Made by a program: the position numbers and the translations under genes
Notes under the pieces: model-generated
What the model was told of the DNA's origin: nothing
Seen by the model: only the letters and a program-made list of their open reading frames with translations
The model's database searches: none
Shown: positions 1 to 5,927 of the stretch, in pieces
How the letters are laid out: each line of letters starts with the position of its first letter
Numbering within the stretch: the stretch's first letter is position 1
From: CAZTXD01 sp964617995
GTDB taxonomy: Bacteria > Actinomycetota > Acidimicrobiia > Spongiisociales > ZC4RG35
NCBI GenBank assembly: GCA_964617995.1
Contig: CAZTXD010000159.1
Location: forward strand, 1-7,489
Length of the DNA stretch: 7,489 bases
Direction of reading: 5' to 3'

Positions 1-173
1 TCGTAGACCTCGGCGATCTTGCGCAGGGACCGGGACGGGTTCTCGGCCATGAGCAGCAGGCCGGTGGCGTACTCGAGCGCCACTATCGACCGTCCCCGGG
101 CGATGCCCTTGCGGGCGAACTCCGCTTTGTCCCTGACGAGCTGCTCGGGAGCTACGTAGAAGGGCATGCTCAT
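1..173 (-). CDS. prcA: Proteasome alpha subunit PrcA, N-terminal part (cut by window edge)
   Basis: Only the first 57 codons are present; the gene runs off the left edge. PrcA forms the outer, gating rings of the cytoplasmic 20S core that degrades pupylated proteins. The visible protein starts MSMPFYV, then has a short helix (APEQLVRDKAEFA), the conserved R-K-G-I-A-R-G-R-S block at residues 21-29, and A-E-N-P-S-R-S-L-R-K-I at 43-53, all typical of actinobacterial PrcA. The ATG at 173 is chosen because AGGAG lies 7 nt upstream and the MSMPFYV start is the family norm; an in-frame ATG two codons later is less well spaced. It follows prcB after 25 nt, so the two should be co-transcribed. Gate and ring-contact residues further along cannot be judged. 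pafA would be expected beyond the left edge. Confidence 0.95.
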   Translation of the reverse strand, partial: MSMPFYVAPEQLVRDKAEFARKGIARGRSIVALEYATGLLLMAENPSRSLRKIAEVY

Positions 174-198
174 GAGCGGGCTCCTGGCTGGCTCGTCG

Positions 199-987
199 TC
201 ATCGCACACTCTCGAGGGCGGATTCGGCCACCGGATACACCACGTCGTCGGCCAGTTCGGCGATACCGCCCCCGTCGATGCGGAAGACGTTCGGCAGAAT
301 CCCCCGGCGAAGGTCCGGACCCCCGGTGGCGGTGTCCTCCTGGGCCGCGGCCACCAGGGCTCTCACCGCCAGGTCGAGGGCACCGTCGATGTTGGAGTCA
401 GGGTCGTAGGCGGTACGCATGTAGGACTTCGCCAGGCGCGCTCCCGAACCGGTGGAGGCGAAGTCCTGCTCCTCGTAGCGGCCCCCCACCACATCGTATG
501 AGTAGAGCCGCCCGGTCTGCTCGAGCTCGTCGAAACCGGCGAACAGCGGCACCACCACCAGGCCCTGAGCGGCCATCGGAAGCTGGCCACGGACGAGCCG
601 CGCCAGGAAGGTCGCCTTCCCGTCGAGGGACAGCCGTCGCCCCTCCAGCTTCTCATAGTGCTCCAGCTCGACCTGGAAGAGGCGCACCATCTCGTTGGCC
701 AGACCCGCCACTCCGGCGATGGCGACCGCCGAATAGCGATCGGTGGCGAACACCTTCTGGATATGCCGGTGCGCCACCAGATGCCCTTCCGTCGACTGGC
801 GGTCGCCGGCGATGACCACACCCCCCTGATAGCGGAGAGCGAGGACGGTGGTGCCTTCCGGCGCCGACAGGCTGCGAGCGGCGTCGGGCGGGATGTCCCA
901 TCGGGGAGCCGCCCCCACCGCCCGCAACAGGTCCGAGAAGCTGCTGGTCGGCACCGGGGTGTCGAGAGGTAGCGGAAACTGAGCCAT
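199..987 (-). CDS. prcB: Proteasome beta subunit PrcB (catalytic, with propeptide)
   Basis: 262-residue N-terminal-nucleophile peptidase forming the inner rings of the 20S core. Residues 1-45 are a propeptide ending in P-E-G; autocleavage would expose Thr46 (T-T-V-L-A-L) as the catalytic Thr1. Asp62 (A-G-D-R) and Lys78 (Q-K-V) correspond to mature Asp17 and Lys33, completing the usual catalytic set. V-E-L-E-H-Y-E-K-L-E-G, S-T-G-S-G and A-T-G-G-P-D-L-R-R-G-I are also typical of actinobacterial PrcB. The propeptide is somewhat shorter than the roughly 57 residues of the mycobacterial protein, and its first half is Pro/Ser/Thr-rich. The ATG at 987 has no Shine-Dalgarno sequence (preceding bases gaccctcc) but sits 8 nt from a good -10 box, so a leaderless start is inferred. 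The gap to pup is 168 nt; prcA follows in 25 nt. Confidence 0.97.
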   Translation of the reverse strand: MAQFPLPLDTPVPTSSFSDLLRAVGAAPRWDIPPDAARSLSAPEGTTVLALRYQGGVVIAGDRQSTEGHLVAHRHIQKVFATDRYSAVAIAGVAGLANEMVRLFQVELEHYEKLEGRRLSLDGKATFLARLVRGQLPMAAQGLVVVPLFAGFDELEQTGRLYSYDVVGGRYEEQDFASTGSGARLAKSYMRTAYDPDSNIDGALDLAVRALVAAAQEDTATGGPDLRRGILPNVFRIDGGGIAELADDVVYPVAESALESVR

Positions 988-995
988 GGAGGGTC

Positions 996-1023
996 ACTGT
1001 AGACCCCGCCCGACGGATGTCAT
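996..1023 (-). promoter_or_regulatory. Candidate prcBA promoter for a leaderless transcript
   Basis: On the minus strand, ATGACA (1023-1018; five of six match TTGACA) is followed after 16 nt by TACAGT (1001-996), a TAnnnT-type -10. The prcB ATG begins 8 nt after the -10, so the transcription start would fall at or next to the A of the ATG. That agrees with the missing Shine-Dalgarno. Leaderless mRNAs with this geometry are common in Actinobacteria. This is a motif reading only; no transcript data were available. Confidence 0.5.
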
Positions 1024-1062
1024 GAAGTCGCGGATCGCCGGTGGCCCATTCGCGGCCCGCCC

Positions 1063-1112
1063 TTGTCAGTTCCTTCGTACCGACGACTGATGACTGACAG
1101 CCGACGACCCGT
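1063..1112. repeat. Degenerate heptamer-repeat hairpin in the pup-prcB gap
   Basis: The plus strand parses as near-heptamers: TTGTCAG, TTCCTTCG, TACCGAC, GACTGAT, GACTGAC, AGCCGAC, GACCCGT. Left units resemble TTGTCRG and right units resemble its complement, so the element is an imperfect hairpin about a TAC centre. A perfect 7-bp pair is TGTCAGT (1064-1070) with ACTGACA (1093-1099), and TCG/CGA pairs inside it. It lies about 45 nt beyond the pup stop and upstream of the prcB promoter, so it may attenuate or end the arc-dop-pup transcript. Related units occur at 4997-5032 and 5114-5141. It lacks a U tract, so a classical terminator is unlikely. Confidence 0.55.
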
Positions 1113-1155
1113 CGAGCGCCATCAGCGCCGGCGGGCAGAAGCGCCCAGTGTCTCT

Positions 1156-1350
1156 CTACTGGCCGCCCTTTTGGACGTAGTTCTTGACGAACTCCTCGGC
1201 GTTCTCCTCGAGCACGGTGTCGATCTCGTCGAGGAGGTCGTCCAGCTCTTCGAGGTCGGTCTCGGCCTCTTCATCGAGGGTCTCGAGGTCCTCGACCTCT
1301 TCCTCCCCGGTATCGCGGCCCCGCGACCGGGAGCGTTCCTGTTCGGCCAT
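1156..1350 (-). CDS. pup: Prokaryotic ubiquitin-like protein Pup (C-terminal Gln form)
   Basis: 64-residue, very acidic, intrinsically disordered modifier. The C-terminal half, D-D-L-L-D-E-I-D (37-44) then V-L-E-E-N-A-E-E-F-V (46-55), is the segment that folds into a helix on the Arc/Mpa coiled coils. The end is V-Q-K-G-G-Q: a terminal Gln, which Dop must deamidate to Glu before PafA can ligate it to substrate lysines. The N-terminal third is unrelated to the mycobacterial sequence and has alternating Arg/Ser (R-S-R-S-R-G-R) before the acidic stretch. The ATG lies 1 nt beyond the dop stop (TGA-G-ATG), and its AGGAG, 6 nt upstream, is written inside the last dop codons, so translation is coupled to dop. 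Length equals that of the M. tuberculosis protein. Confidence 0.98.
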   Translation of the reverse strand: MAEQERSRSRGRDTGEEEVEDLETLDEEAETDLEELDDLLDEIDTVLEENAEEFVKNYVQKGGQ

Positions 1351-1351
1351 C

Positions 1352-2824
1352 TCAGTCTCCTAGTCGTTTTATGAGGTCGGCGGCGCTTTCGACGGAATCC
1401 AGGATAGGCCCAACCAGGCTCTTCGCACCCCTGAGCGGCTCGAGCATCGGCACACGTCTCAGCTGAGGCTCCCCCAGATCGAAGACCAGCGAGTCCCAGT
1501 TGGCCGCCACCAGGCTGTCCGAGAACCGGCTCACGCATCTGCCCCGGAAGTAGGCCCGGGTCTGCTCCGGCGGCTCTATCTCGGCTCTTTCGATCTCCTC
1601 GTCGGTGAACAGACGCTGGATGCCGCCCCGGTCCACCAGACGGTGGTAGAGCCCCCGGGCGGGCTCGACGTCGTGGTATTGGAGGTCGAGAGCTGCCAGC
1701 TTGGGATCGGTCCACTCCAGATCGTCACGGTCCACGTAACGCCGGAACATCCGCAGCTTTGCCGCCCAATCCAGGCGATCGGCGAGCCGATCCGGGTCGG
1801 TCTCTATGTCGGTGAGCACCGACTCCCACACCGACAGCACCTGATTCCACACCGGCTCGTCCAGCTCTTTCTCGGTGTACTTCGTCAGCCACTCCAGGTA
1901 GCGCCACTGCAGCTCGAGGGCCGTGGCGGTCCCACCTCCCTCCAGTTCGACCGGCCGCCGGAAGTCGAGGTCATGGCTGACCATCCAACAGGCAGACACG
2001 GGATCGGCGAGGTCGAGGGGGTCGGGAAGGGCGCCGTCTTCGAGGGCGGCCAGCACGAGGGCGGTGGAGCCGAGCTTGAGGAACGTCTGGACCTCCGACA
2101 GGTTGGCGTCTCCCACGATCACATGGAGCCGGCGGTACTTCGTCGAGTCGCCGTGAGGCTCGTCACGGGTGTTGATGATGGGGCGCTTGAGTGTCGTCTC
2201 GAGACCCACTTCCTCCTCGAAGAAGTCGGCTCGCTGGGTGAGCTGGAAGTCGACGTGGGGGCGGCCGTTCTCGGAACCGACCTTTCCTGCCCCGGTGAAG
2301 ATCTGCCGGGTGACCAGGAAAGTCATGGCGTAGCGGATCACCTCACCGAAAGGCGTCGCCCGGGCCAGCAGGTAGTTCTCGTGGGCCCCGTAGGAGTTGC
2401 CTTTCCGGTCGGAGTTGTTCTTGTAGAGCGCCAGGCGGGCGCCACCCAGACGTTCGGTGGCCACCGCTGCCGCCCGCCGCATGACCCTCTCCCCCACCTT
2501 GTCGTATAGGGCCGCCTGGAGCGGATCCCACGCCTCAGGACCGGAGTACTCGGGATGGGCGTGGTCGACGTAGAGCCGGGCGCCGTTGGCCAGCACCGCA
2601 TTCACGAGAGTCCCCTCCGGGTCGGAGACGCCGTATCCCTCGTGGCCGAAACCCCGGGCGTCCCGCCCCGGGGACTCCTCCTCATACGACCATTGCACCC
2701 TGACGCGTGGCCCCGGATAGGAGTTGACCACCATCGCCGAGCCCAGCGCAGGGTTGAACTCGGGATCGGCGCGTACGGTGATGCCGTATTCAGTCTCGGT
2801 TCCGATCACCTTGCGGAGGGCCAT
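1352..2824 (-). CDS. dop: Pup deamidase/depupylase Dop
   Basis: 490-residue carboxylate-amine-ligase-fold enzyme that deamidates the Pup C-terminal Gln and cleaves Pup from conjugates. The ATP/Mg strand I-G-T-E-T-E-Y-G-I occupies 7-15, with Glu10 matching the metal-binding Glu8 of characterised Dop. The Dop-loop signature W-x-Y-E-x-E-S-P-x-R-D-A-R-G-F at 45-59 separates it from the ligase PafA, which lacks this loop. L-Y-V-D-H-A-H-P-E-Y-S (84-94) carries the conserved catalytic Asp (Asp87). K-N-N-S-D-R-K-G-N-S-Y-G-A-H-E-N (135-150) and K-Y-R-R-L-H-V-I-V-G-D-A-N (229-241) are nucleotide- and Pup-site blocks. The ATG at 2824 starts 16 nt after the arc stop, with a GAGGG-type site about 9 nt upstream. 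dop directly precedes pup, the usual order. No frameshift or missing key residue was seen. Confidence 0.97.
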   Translation of the reverse strand: MALRKVIGTETEYGITVRADPEFNPALGSAMVVNSYPGPRVRVQWSYEEESPGRDARGFGHEGYGVSDPEGTLVNAVLANGARLYVDHAHPEYSGPEAWDPLQAALYDKVGERVMRRAAAVATERLGGARLALYKNNSDRKGNSYGAHENYLLARATPFGEVIRYAMTFLVTRQIFTGAGKVGSENGRPHVDFQLTQRADFFEEEVGLETTLKRPIINTRDEPHGDSTKYRRLHVIVGDANLSEVQTFLKLGSTALVLAALEDGALPDPLDLADPVSACWMVSHDLDFRRPVELEGGGTATALELQWRYLEWLTKYTEKELDEPVWNQVLSVWESVLTDIETDPDRLADRLDWAAKLRMFRRYVDRDDLEWTDPKLAALDLQYHDVEPARGLYHRLVDRGGIQRLFTDEEIERAEIEPPEQTRAYFRGRCVSRFSDSLVAANWDSLVFDLGEPQLRRVPMLEPLRGAKSLVGPILDSVESAADLIKRLGD

Positions 2825-2840
2825 CAGGTCCCGCCCTCAA

Positions 2841-4568
2841 TCACAGGTACTGTCCGGTGGAGACCCGCTCGATCATACGGCTCTCGGCATCACCGTCGAC
2901 GAGCGTGCGCACATAGACGATCCGCTCGCCCTTCTTGCCCGAGATCTTCGCCCAGTCATCGGGGTTGGTCGTGTTGGGCAGGTCCTCGTGCTCACGGAAC
3001 TCCTGTTTGATGGCCGTGAGCAGGTCGCTGGTGCCGACGCCCCGGGGACCGCCGGCGATCTCGCGCTTGATGGCGTCCTTCTTCGCCCGCCGGACGATGT
3101 TCTCGATCATCGCTCCCGACGAGAAGTCCTTGAAGTAGAGCAGCTCCCGGTCTCCGTTGGCATAGGTGACTTCGAGGAACTGGTTCTCCTCCGACTCGGC
3201 GTACATGGCTCCGACGGTGGTATCGATCATCCTCGCCAGGACCCGGTGGGAGTCGCCTCCCGCCTCTTCGAGCTCCTCGTCGGCCAGCGGCAGCGTGTCG
3301 TCGAGGTAGATGCCGAATATCTGGCGGGCAGCCTGAGGATCGGGACGATGGATCTTGATCTTCACGTCGAGGCGGCCGGGACGGAGGATCGCCGGGTCGA
3401 TGAGATCTTCCCGGTTGGAGGCGCCGATGACGATGACGTTCTTGAGGGCTTCCACCCCGTCGAGCTCCGAGAGGAGCTGAGGCACGATCGTGGATTCGAC
3501 GTCGGAGCTTATACCCGAGCCCCGGGTGCGGAAGAGCGAGTCCATCTCGTCGAAGAACACGATCACGGGCACGCCTTCGTCGGATTTCTCCTTGGCGCGC
3601 TGGAAGATGAGGCGGATCTGGCGTTCGGTCTCTCCTACCCATTTGTTGAGGAGCTCGGGGCCTTTGACGTTGAGGAAGTAGCTGCGGGTGTCGGGGCTTC
3701 CGGTTCGTTCCGAGACGGCCGCGGCCAGGCTGTTGGCCACCGCCTTGGCTATGAGCGTCTTGCCGCAGCCGGGAGGCCCATAGAGGAGCACCCCCTTGGG
3801 AGGCACCAGGCCGTAGTCACCGAACAGCTCCCGATGCACATAGGGAAGCTCGACTGCGTCGCGGATCTCCTCGATCTGCTCGGCGAGGCCGCCCACCTGG
3901 TCGTAGGTGACGTCGGGCACCTCCTCCAGCACCAGCTCCTCCACTTCGGGTCGGGCCAGGCGCTCGTAGATCAGGTTGGACTTGGGGTCGATGCGCACGA
4001 AGTCGCCCGCCCGGAAGAACTGGTCTTTCATCGAGTCGGACAGCTCCAGGACCTGCTCCTCGTCGGCGTGGGCGATGACGACCACTCGACCGTCGTCGAG
4101 CTTCTCGCGGACACGAACCACCTCGCCCGAGCGCTCGAAGCCACGGACATCGACGATGTTGAAGCTCTCGTTGAGGAGGACCTCCTGGCCGACCGAGAGC
4201 TGTTTCACCTCGATGTTCGGTTGAGCGGCCACCCGCAGCTTGCGGTTGCCGGTCATCACGTCGATCGTCCCGTCCTCGTTCACCTGCATCACCGTCCCGA
4301 AGTTGTTGGGAGGAGTTGTGAGCTTCTCCACTTCCGCCCGGAGCACGTTGAGCTGCTCCCGGGCCTCTTCGAGGACGTTGGCGAGCTTGTCGTTCTGGGA
4401 ACGGAGACGCTCGATCGATCGGTGAGCCTCGGCCAGATCCAGCTCCAGCTGGGCCGGAACCTCGCCGGTGTCGCGGAGACGCCGCCGGAGCCCCGCCGCC
4501 TCCTCTTCGAGGTCGGCGATGGTCCGGCGCAGCTCGGCTGATTCGTCTGCGTCGCTGGGACGGCTCAT
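2841..4568 (-). CDS. arc: Proteasome-activating AAA+ ATPase Arc/Mpa
   Basis: 575-residue hexameric unfoldase that captures Pup conjugates and feeds them to the 20S core. Residues about 8-85 form the N-terminal coiled coil that binds Pup (heptad-rich Leu/Glu/Arg). Two OB-type subdomains span about 88-205 (N-N-F-G-T-V at 88-93; F-V-R-I-D-P near 190). The AAA+ domain has Walker A G-P-P-G-C-G-K-T (264-271), pore loop K-G-P-E-L-L-N-K-W-V-G (302-312; aromatic-hydrophobic pair W310-V311), Walker B V-F-F-D-E (337-341), a sensor-1 Asn at 385 and arginines in L-R-P-G-R (395-399). The extreme C-terminus is G-Q-Y-L, the gate-opening tail with penultimate Tyr that docks into alpha-ring pockets. The ATG at 4568 has AGGAG 8 nt upstream. 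It leads the arc-dop-pup run and diverges from the ferredoxin gene. Confidence 0.98.
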   Translation of the reverse strand: MSRPSDADESAELRRTIADLEEEAAGLRRRLRDTGEVPAQLELDLAEAHRSIERLRSQNDKLANVLEEAREQLNVLRAEVEKLTTPPNNFGTVMQVNEDGTIDVMTGNRKLRVAAQPNIEVKQLSVGQEVLLNESFNIVDVRGFERSGEVVRVREKLDDGRVVVIAHADEEQVLELSDSMKDQFFRAGDFVRIDPKSNLIYERLARPEVEELVLEEVPDVTYDQVGGLAEQIEEIRDAVELPYVHRELFGDYGLVPPKGVLLYGPPGCGKTLIAKAVANSLAAAVSERTGSPDTRSYFLNVKGPELLNKWVGETERQIRLIFQRAKEKSDEGVPVIVFFDEMDSLFRTRGSGISSDVESTIVPQLLSELDGVEALKNVIVIGASNREDLIDPAILRPGRLDVKIKIHRPDPQAARQIFGIYLDDTLPLADEELEEAGGDSHRVLARMIDTTVGAMYAESEENQFLEVTYANGDRELLYFKDFSSGAMIENIVRRAKKDAIKREIAGGPRGVGTSDLLTAIKQEFREHEDLPNTTNPDDWAKISGKKGERIVYVRTLVDGDAESRMIERVSTGQYL

Positions 4569-4599
4569 CGAGGCATCTCCTGTTCCATGACCTCCGCGC

Positions 4600-4627
4600 A
4601 GTATACGGACGAAGTCGAATTGTCCCA
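4600..4627 (-). promoter_or_regulatory. Candidate promoter of the arc-dop-pup operon
   Basis: On the minus strand a near-consensus -10, TATACT (4605-4600), is preceded after 16 nt by a weak -35, TGGGAC (4627-4622). A start near 4593 would give a leader of about 25 nt containing the arc AGGAG. The 168-nt divergent gap also holds TATACC on the plus strand (4633-4638), possibly a -10 for the ferredoxin but without a recognisable -35, and an 8-bp palindrome CGGTACCG at 4661-4668 that could be a protein-binding site. Motif reading only. Confidence 0.4.
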
Positions 4628-4736
4628 GGACCTATACCTGAAAGCACTGAGCCGGACGACCGGTACCGCTGGAGGACCCATGAGCGCTACGATGAGCACC
4701 GTAGCGGCAATCGGCACTCCGGGAGCTGAAACGCAC

Positions 4737-4982
4737 ATGAGGGTTTGGATCGACCAGGATCTATGCACAGGAGACGGGCTCTGCGAGGAGATCGCTCCCG
4801 ACGTGTTCGTCCTCCTCGACGACGGTCTGGCCTACGTGCGGGAAGGCGAGAAGATCTACGCCGCCGAGAGAGGCAACCCCCAGGGTTCGGAGGGGGTCGC
4901 CACCGTGCCCGCCGGCCAGGAGGACATCGCCATCGAGGCGGCCGAGGAGTGCCCCGGCGAGTGCATCTTCCTCGACCCATAG
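4737..4982 (+). CDS. Small monocluster ferredoxin of the proteasome locus
   Basis: 81-residue acidic ferredoxin beginning MRVWIDQDLC. Cluster ligands visible are Cys10 and Cys16 in a C-x2-D-x2-C arrangement (Asp13 at the middle ligand position) and Cys72 in E-C-P-G, the pattern of [3Fe-4S] or Asp-ligated [4Fe-4S] ferredoxins. A further Cys76 lies in E-C-P-G-E-C. Ferredoxins starting R-V-W-I-D-Q-D-L-C-T-G-D-G adjoin arc in other actinobacteria from memory, so the linkage looks conserved; its partner is unknown. Start choice is uncertain. ATG 4737 matches the conserved beginning, but its GGGAG is 11 nt away. An in-frame ATG at 4680 has GGAGG only 4 nt upstream and would add 19 residues of less GC3-biased sequence. 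It diverges from arc and converges on trmI. Confidence 0.9.
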   Translation: MRVWIDQDLCTGDGLCEEIAPDVFVLLDDGLAYVREGEKIYAAERGNPQGSEGVATVPAGQEDIAIEAAEECPGECIFLDP

Positions 4983-4996
4983 GAGCCTTCGGCTCG

Positions 4997-5032
4997 TTGT
5001 CGGTTCCTCAGTTGTTGGTTCTCGGTACCCGA
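4997..5032 (+). repeat. Heptamer-repeat block, left-arm type, ending at GTAC
   Basis: Begins 14 nt after the ferredoxin stop. Units are TTGTCGG, TTCCTCAG, TTGTTGG, TTCTCGG, then TACCCGA, giving a 7-bp period (one unit of 8) around consensus TTnTCGG. It resembles the left half of the element at 1063-1112: both begin TTGTCRGTTCCT and reach a TCG-(G)TAC-C-CGAC centre. No open reading frame makes sense here. It may be one arm of a larger hairpin with 5114-5141. Confidence 0.55.
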
Positions 5033-5057
5033 CAGGCTCTTGATCTGATCTTCTGCG

Positions 5058-5088
5058 ACCACGAACCGCGCGCGAACGGATCCGTGGT
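5058..5088. other. Short inverted repeat at the convergent fdx-trmI junction
   Basis: ACCACG (5058-5063) pairs with CGTGGT (5083-5088), with a 19-nt loop that is itself partly self-complementary (CCG near 5066, CGG near 5077). It lies midway between the two heptamer blocks, in the gap where transcripts of the ferredoxin and trmI converge. It could add to bidirectional termination, but there is no U tract on either strand. Weak evidence. Confidence 0.2.
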
Positions 5089-5113
5089 GAAGACCGGTCC
5101 GCGCTCTACGAGG

Positions 5114-5141
5114 GTACGCGACCGACAACCGAAGACCGCTA
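5114..5141 (-). repeat. Heptamer-repeat block, right-arm type, overlapping the trmI stop
   Basis: On the plus strand GTACGCG is followed by three exact-period units: ACCGACA (5121-5127), ACCGAAG (5128-5134) and ACCGCTA (5135-5141). The last contains the complement of the trmI TAG stop. Its orientation is the complement of the block at 4997-5032, and it again begins at a GTAC. The two blocks look like the separated arms of one element, with about 80 nt between them. Confidence 0.5.
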
Positions 5142-5927
5142 CGCGTCCTTTGCCTTGACGCGGCGGGCAAAGATCAAGAACCCGGTATGTCCCACCATCG
5201 TGTGCTCGGGACGGACCGAACGGCCCGACACGTTCCACTCCCGGAACAGGAACTCTCGCACCTCTATCTCGGCGAAGCCTCCCGAGTCACGCAGAGCGTC
5301 GACCATCGACTGCACCTGCGGCACGGTGGGGAGATAGCCGCACATGACCCCTCCGGGGGGCTGGTTCTCCGCCGCCACGCCCACCACATGCCACGGTTCG
5401 GGCAGGTCGAGCACGATCCGCTCCGGGCAGATCTCGGCCACCACGTCCTCCACCCTTCCGACACGCAGATCGAGATTCGCCGGTATCGACCCGAAGTAGC
5501 GCTCGATGCTCTTGCGTCCGTGCTCGGCGTGGTCGGCCCTTCTCTCCACCGATATCACCCGCCCTTCCTCGCCCACCGCCCGGCTGAGGGCCATGGTCAA
5601 GGCCCCCGAGCCGGTGCCGGCCTCCAGGACCGTCTGGCCGGGAGCGATATCGGCGTAGACGAGGATCGGACCGATGTCCTTGGGGTACACGACCTGGGCT
5701 CCGCGCCGCATCCTCAGGATGAAATCCGCCAGCCGGGGACGTAGCGCCAGCAGGAGGCCGCCGGCGTTGGCCTCCACCCAGCTGCCGTCCTCCAGCCCGA
5801 TGATGTCGCTGTGGGGGAGGACGCCCAGGTGGTACTGGAACTGGCGGTCGGGGTCGAGCTTGAGCAGGTACTGGCGTCCCTTGCCGTCGATGAGCAGGCA
5901 CGGCTCGCCCGCCTCGAAGACGCTCAC
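5139..5927 (-). CDS. trmI: tRNA (adenine-58-N1)-methyltransferase TrmI
   Basis: 262-residue class-I SAM methyltransferase that makes m1A58 in the tRNA T-loop, normally as a homotetramer. An N-terminal small beta domain occupies about 1-60. R-R-G-A-Q-V-V-Y-P-K-D-I-G (74-86) is the family block before the Rossmann fold. Motif I is V-L-E-A-G-T-G-S-G-A-L (100-110), and an acidic residue binding the SAM ribose is in V-I-S-V-E-R-R (Glu128). L-D-L-P-E-P-W (173-179) supplies the catalytic-site Asp174, and R-P-E-H-T-M-V-G-H-T-G-F-L (239-251) is the conserved C-terminal block. The start is GTG, overlapping the ttuA stop as GTGA, with GAGGA about 7 nt upstream. A TrmI gene (Rv2118c) also lies near the M. 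tuberculosis proteasome locus. Length is close to the mycobacterial enzyme (about 280). Confidence 0.95.
   Translation of the reverse strand: MSVFEAGEPCLLIDGKGRQYLLKLDPDRQFQYHLGVLPHSDIIGLEDGSWVEANAGGLLLALRPRLADFILRMRRGAQVVYPKDIGPILVYADIAPGQTVLEAGTGSGALTMALSRAVGEEGRVISVERRADHAEHGRKSIERYFGSIPANLDLRVGRVEDVVAEICPERIVLDLPEPWHVVGVAAENQPPGGVMCGYLPTVPQVQSMVDALRDSGGFAEIEVREFLFREWNVSGRSVRPEHTMVGHTGFLIFARRVKAKDA

Noticed and set aside
1063..1112. CRISPR-like array in the pup-prcB gap
   Set aside because: Units are 7 bp, degenerate and without spacers; there are no cas genes nearby.
1122..1715. 197-codon minus-strand frame spanning pup and the end of dop
   Set aside because: It is out of frame with both genes, Arg/Pro/Ser-rich, and incompatible with the clear dop-pup junction.
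1643..2509. 288-codon open frame on the plus strand opposite dop
   Set aside because: A mirror-frame shadow of dop with low-complexity composition and no motif.
2724..4541. 605-codon open frame on the plus strand opposite arc
   Set aside because: It lies antisense to a textbook Arc/Mpa gene, has no recognisable domain, is rich in His/Val/Gly/Glu as expected from reading GC-rich codons backwards, and lacks a sensible ribosome site.
4587..4736. Longest possible N-terminal extension of the ferredoxin, from an ATG at 4587
   Set aside because: It would cover the candidate arc promoter, has no ribosome site, and its codons lack the GC-rich third positions of the body. The shorter alternative start at 4680 stays open.
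4565..4768. 67-codon minus-strand frame crossing the arc-ferredoxin gap
   Set aside because: It starts inside the ferredoxin gene antisense to it, overlaps the arc start out of frame, and shows no motif; the gap is better read as a divergent promoter.
5008..5238. 76-codon minus-strand frame over the fdx-trmI junction
   Set aside because: Out of frame with trmI and running through the heptamer blocks; no motif or ribosome site.
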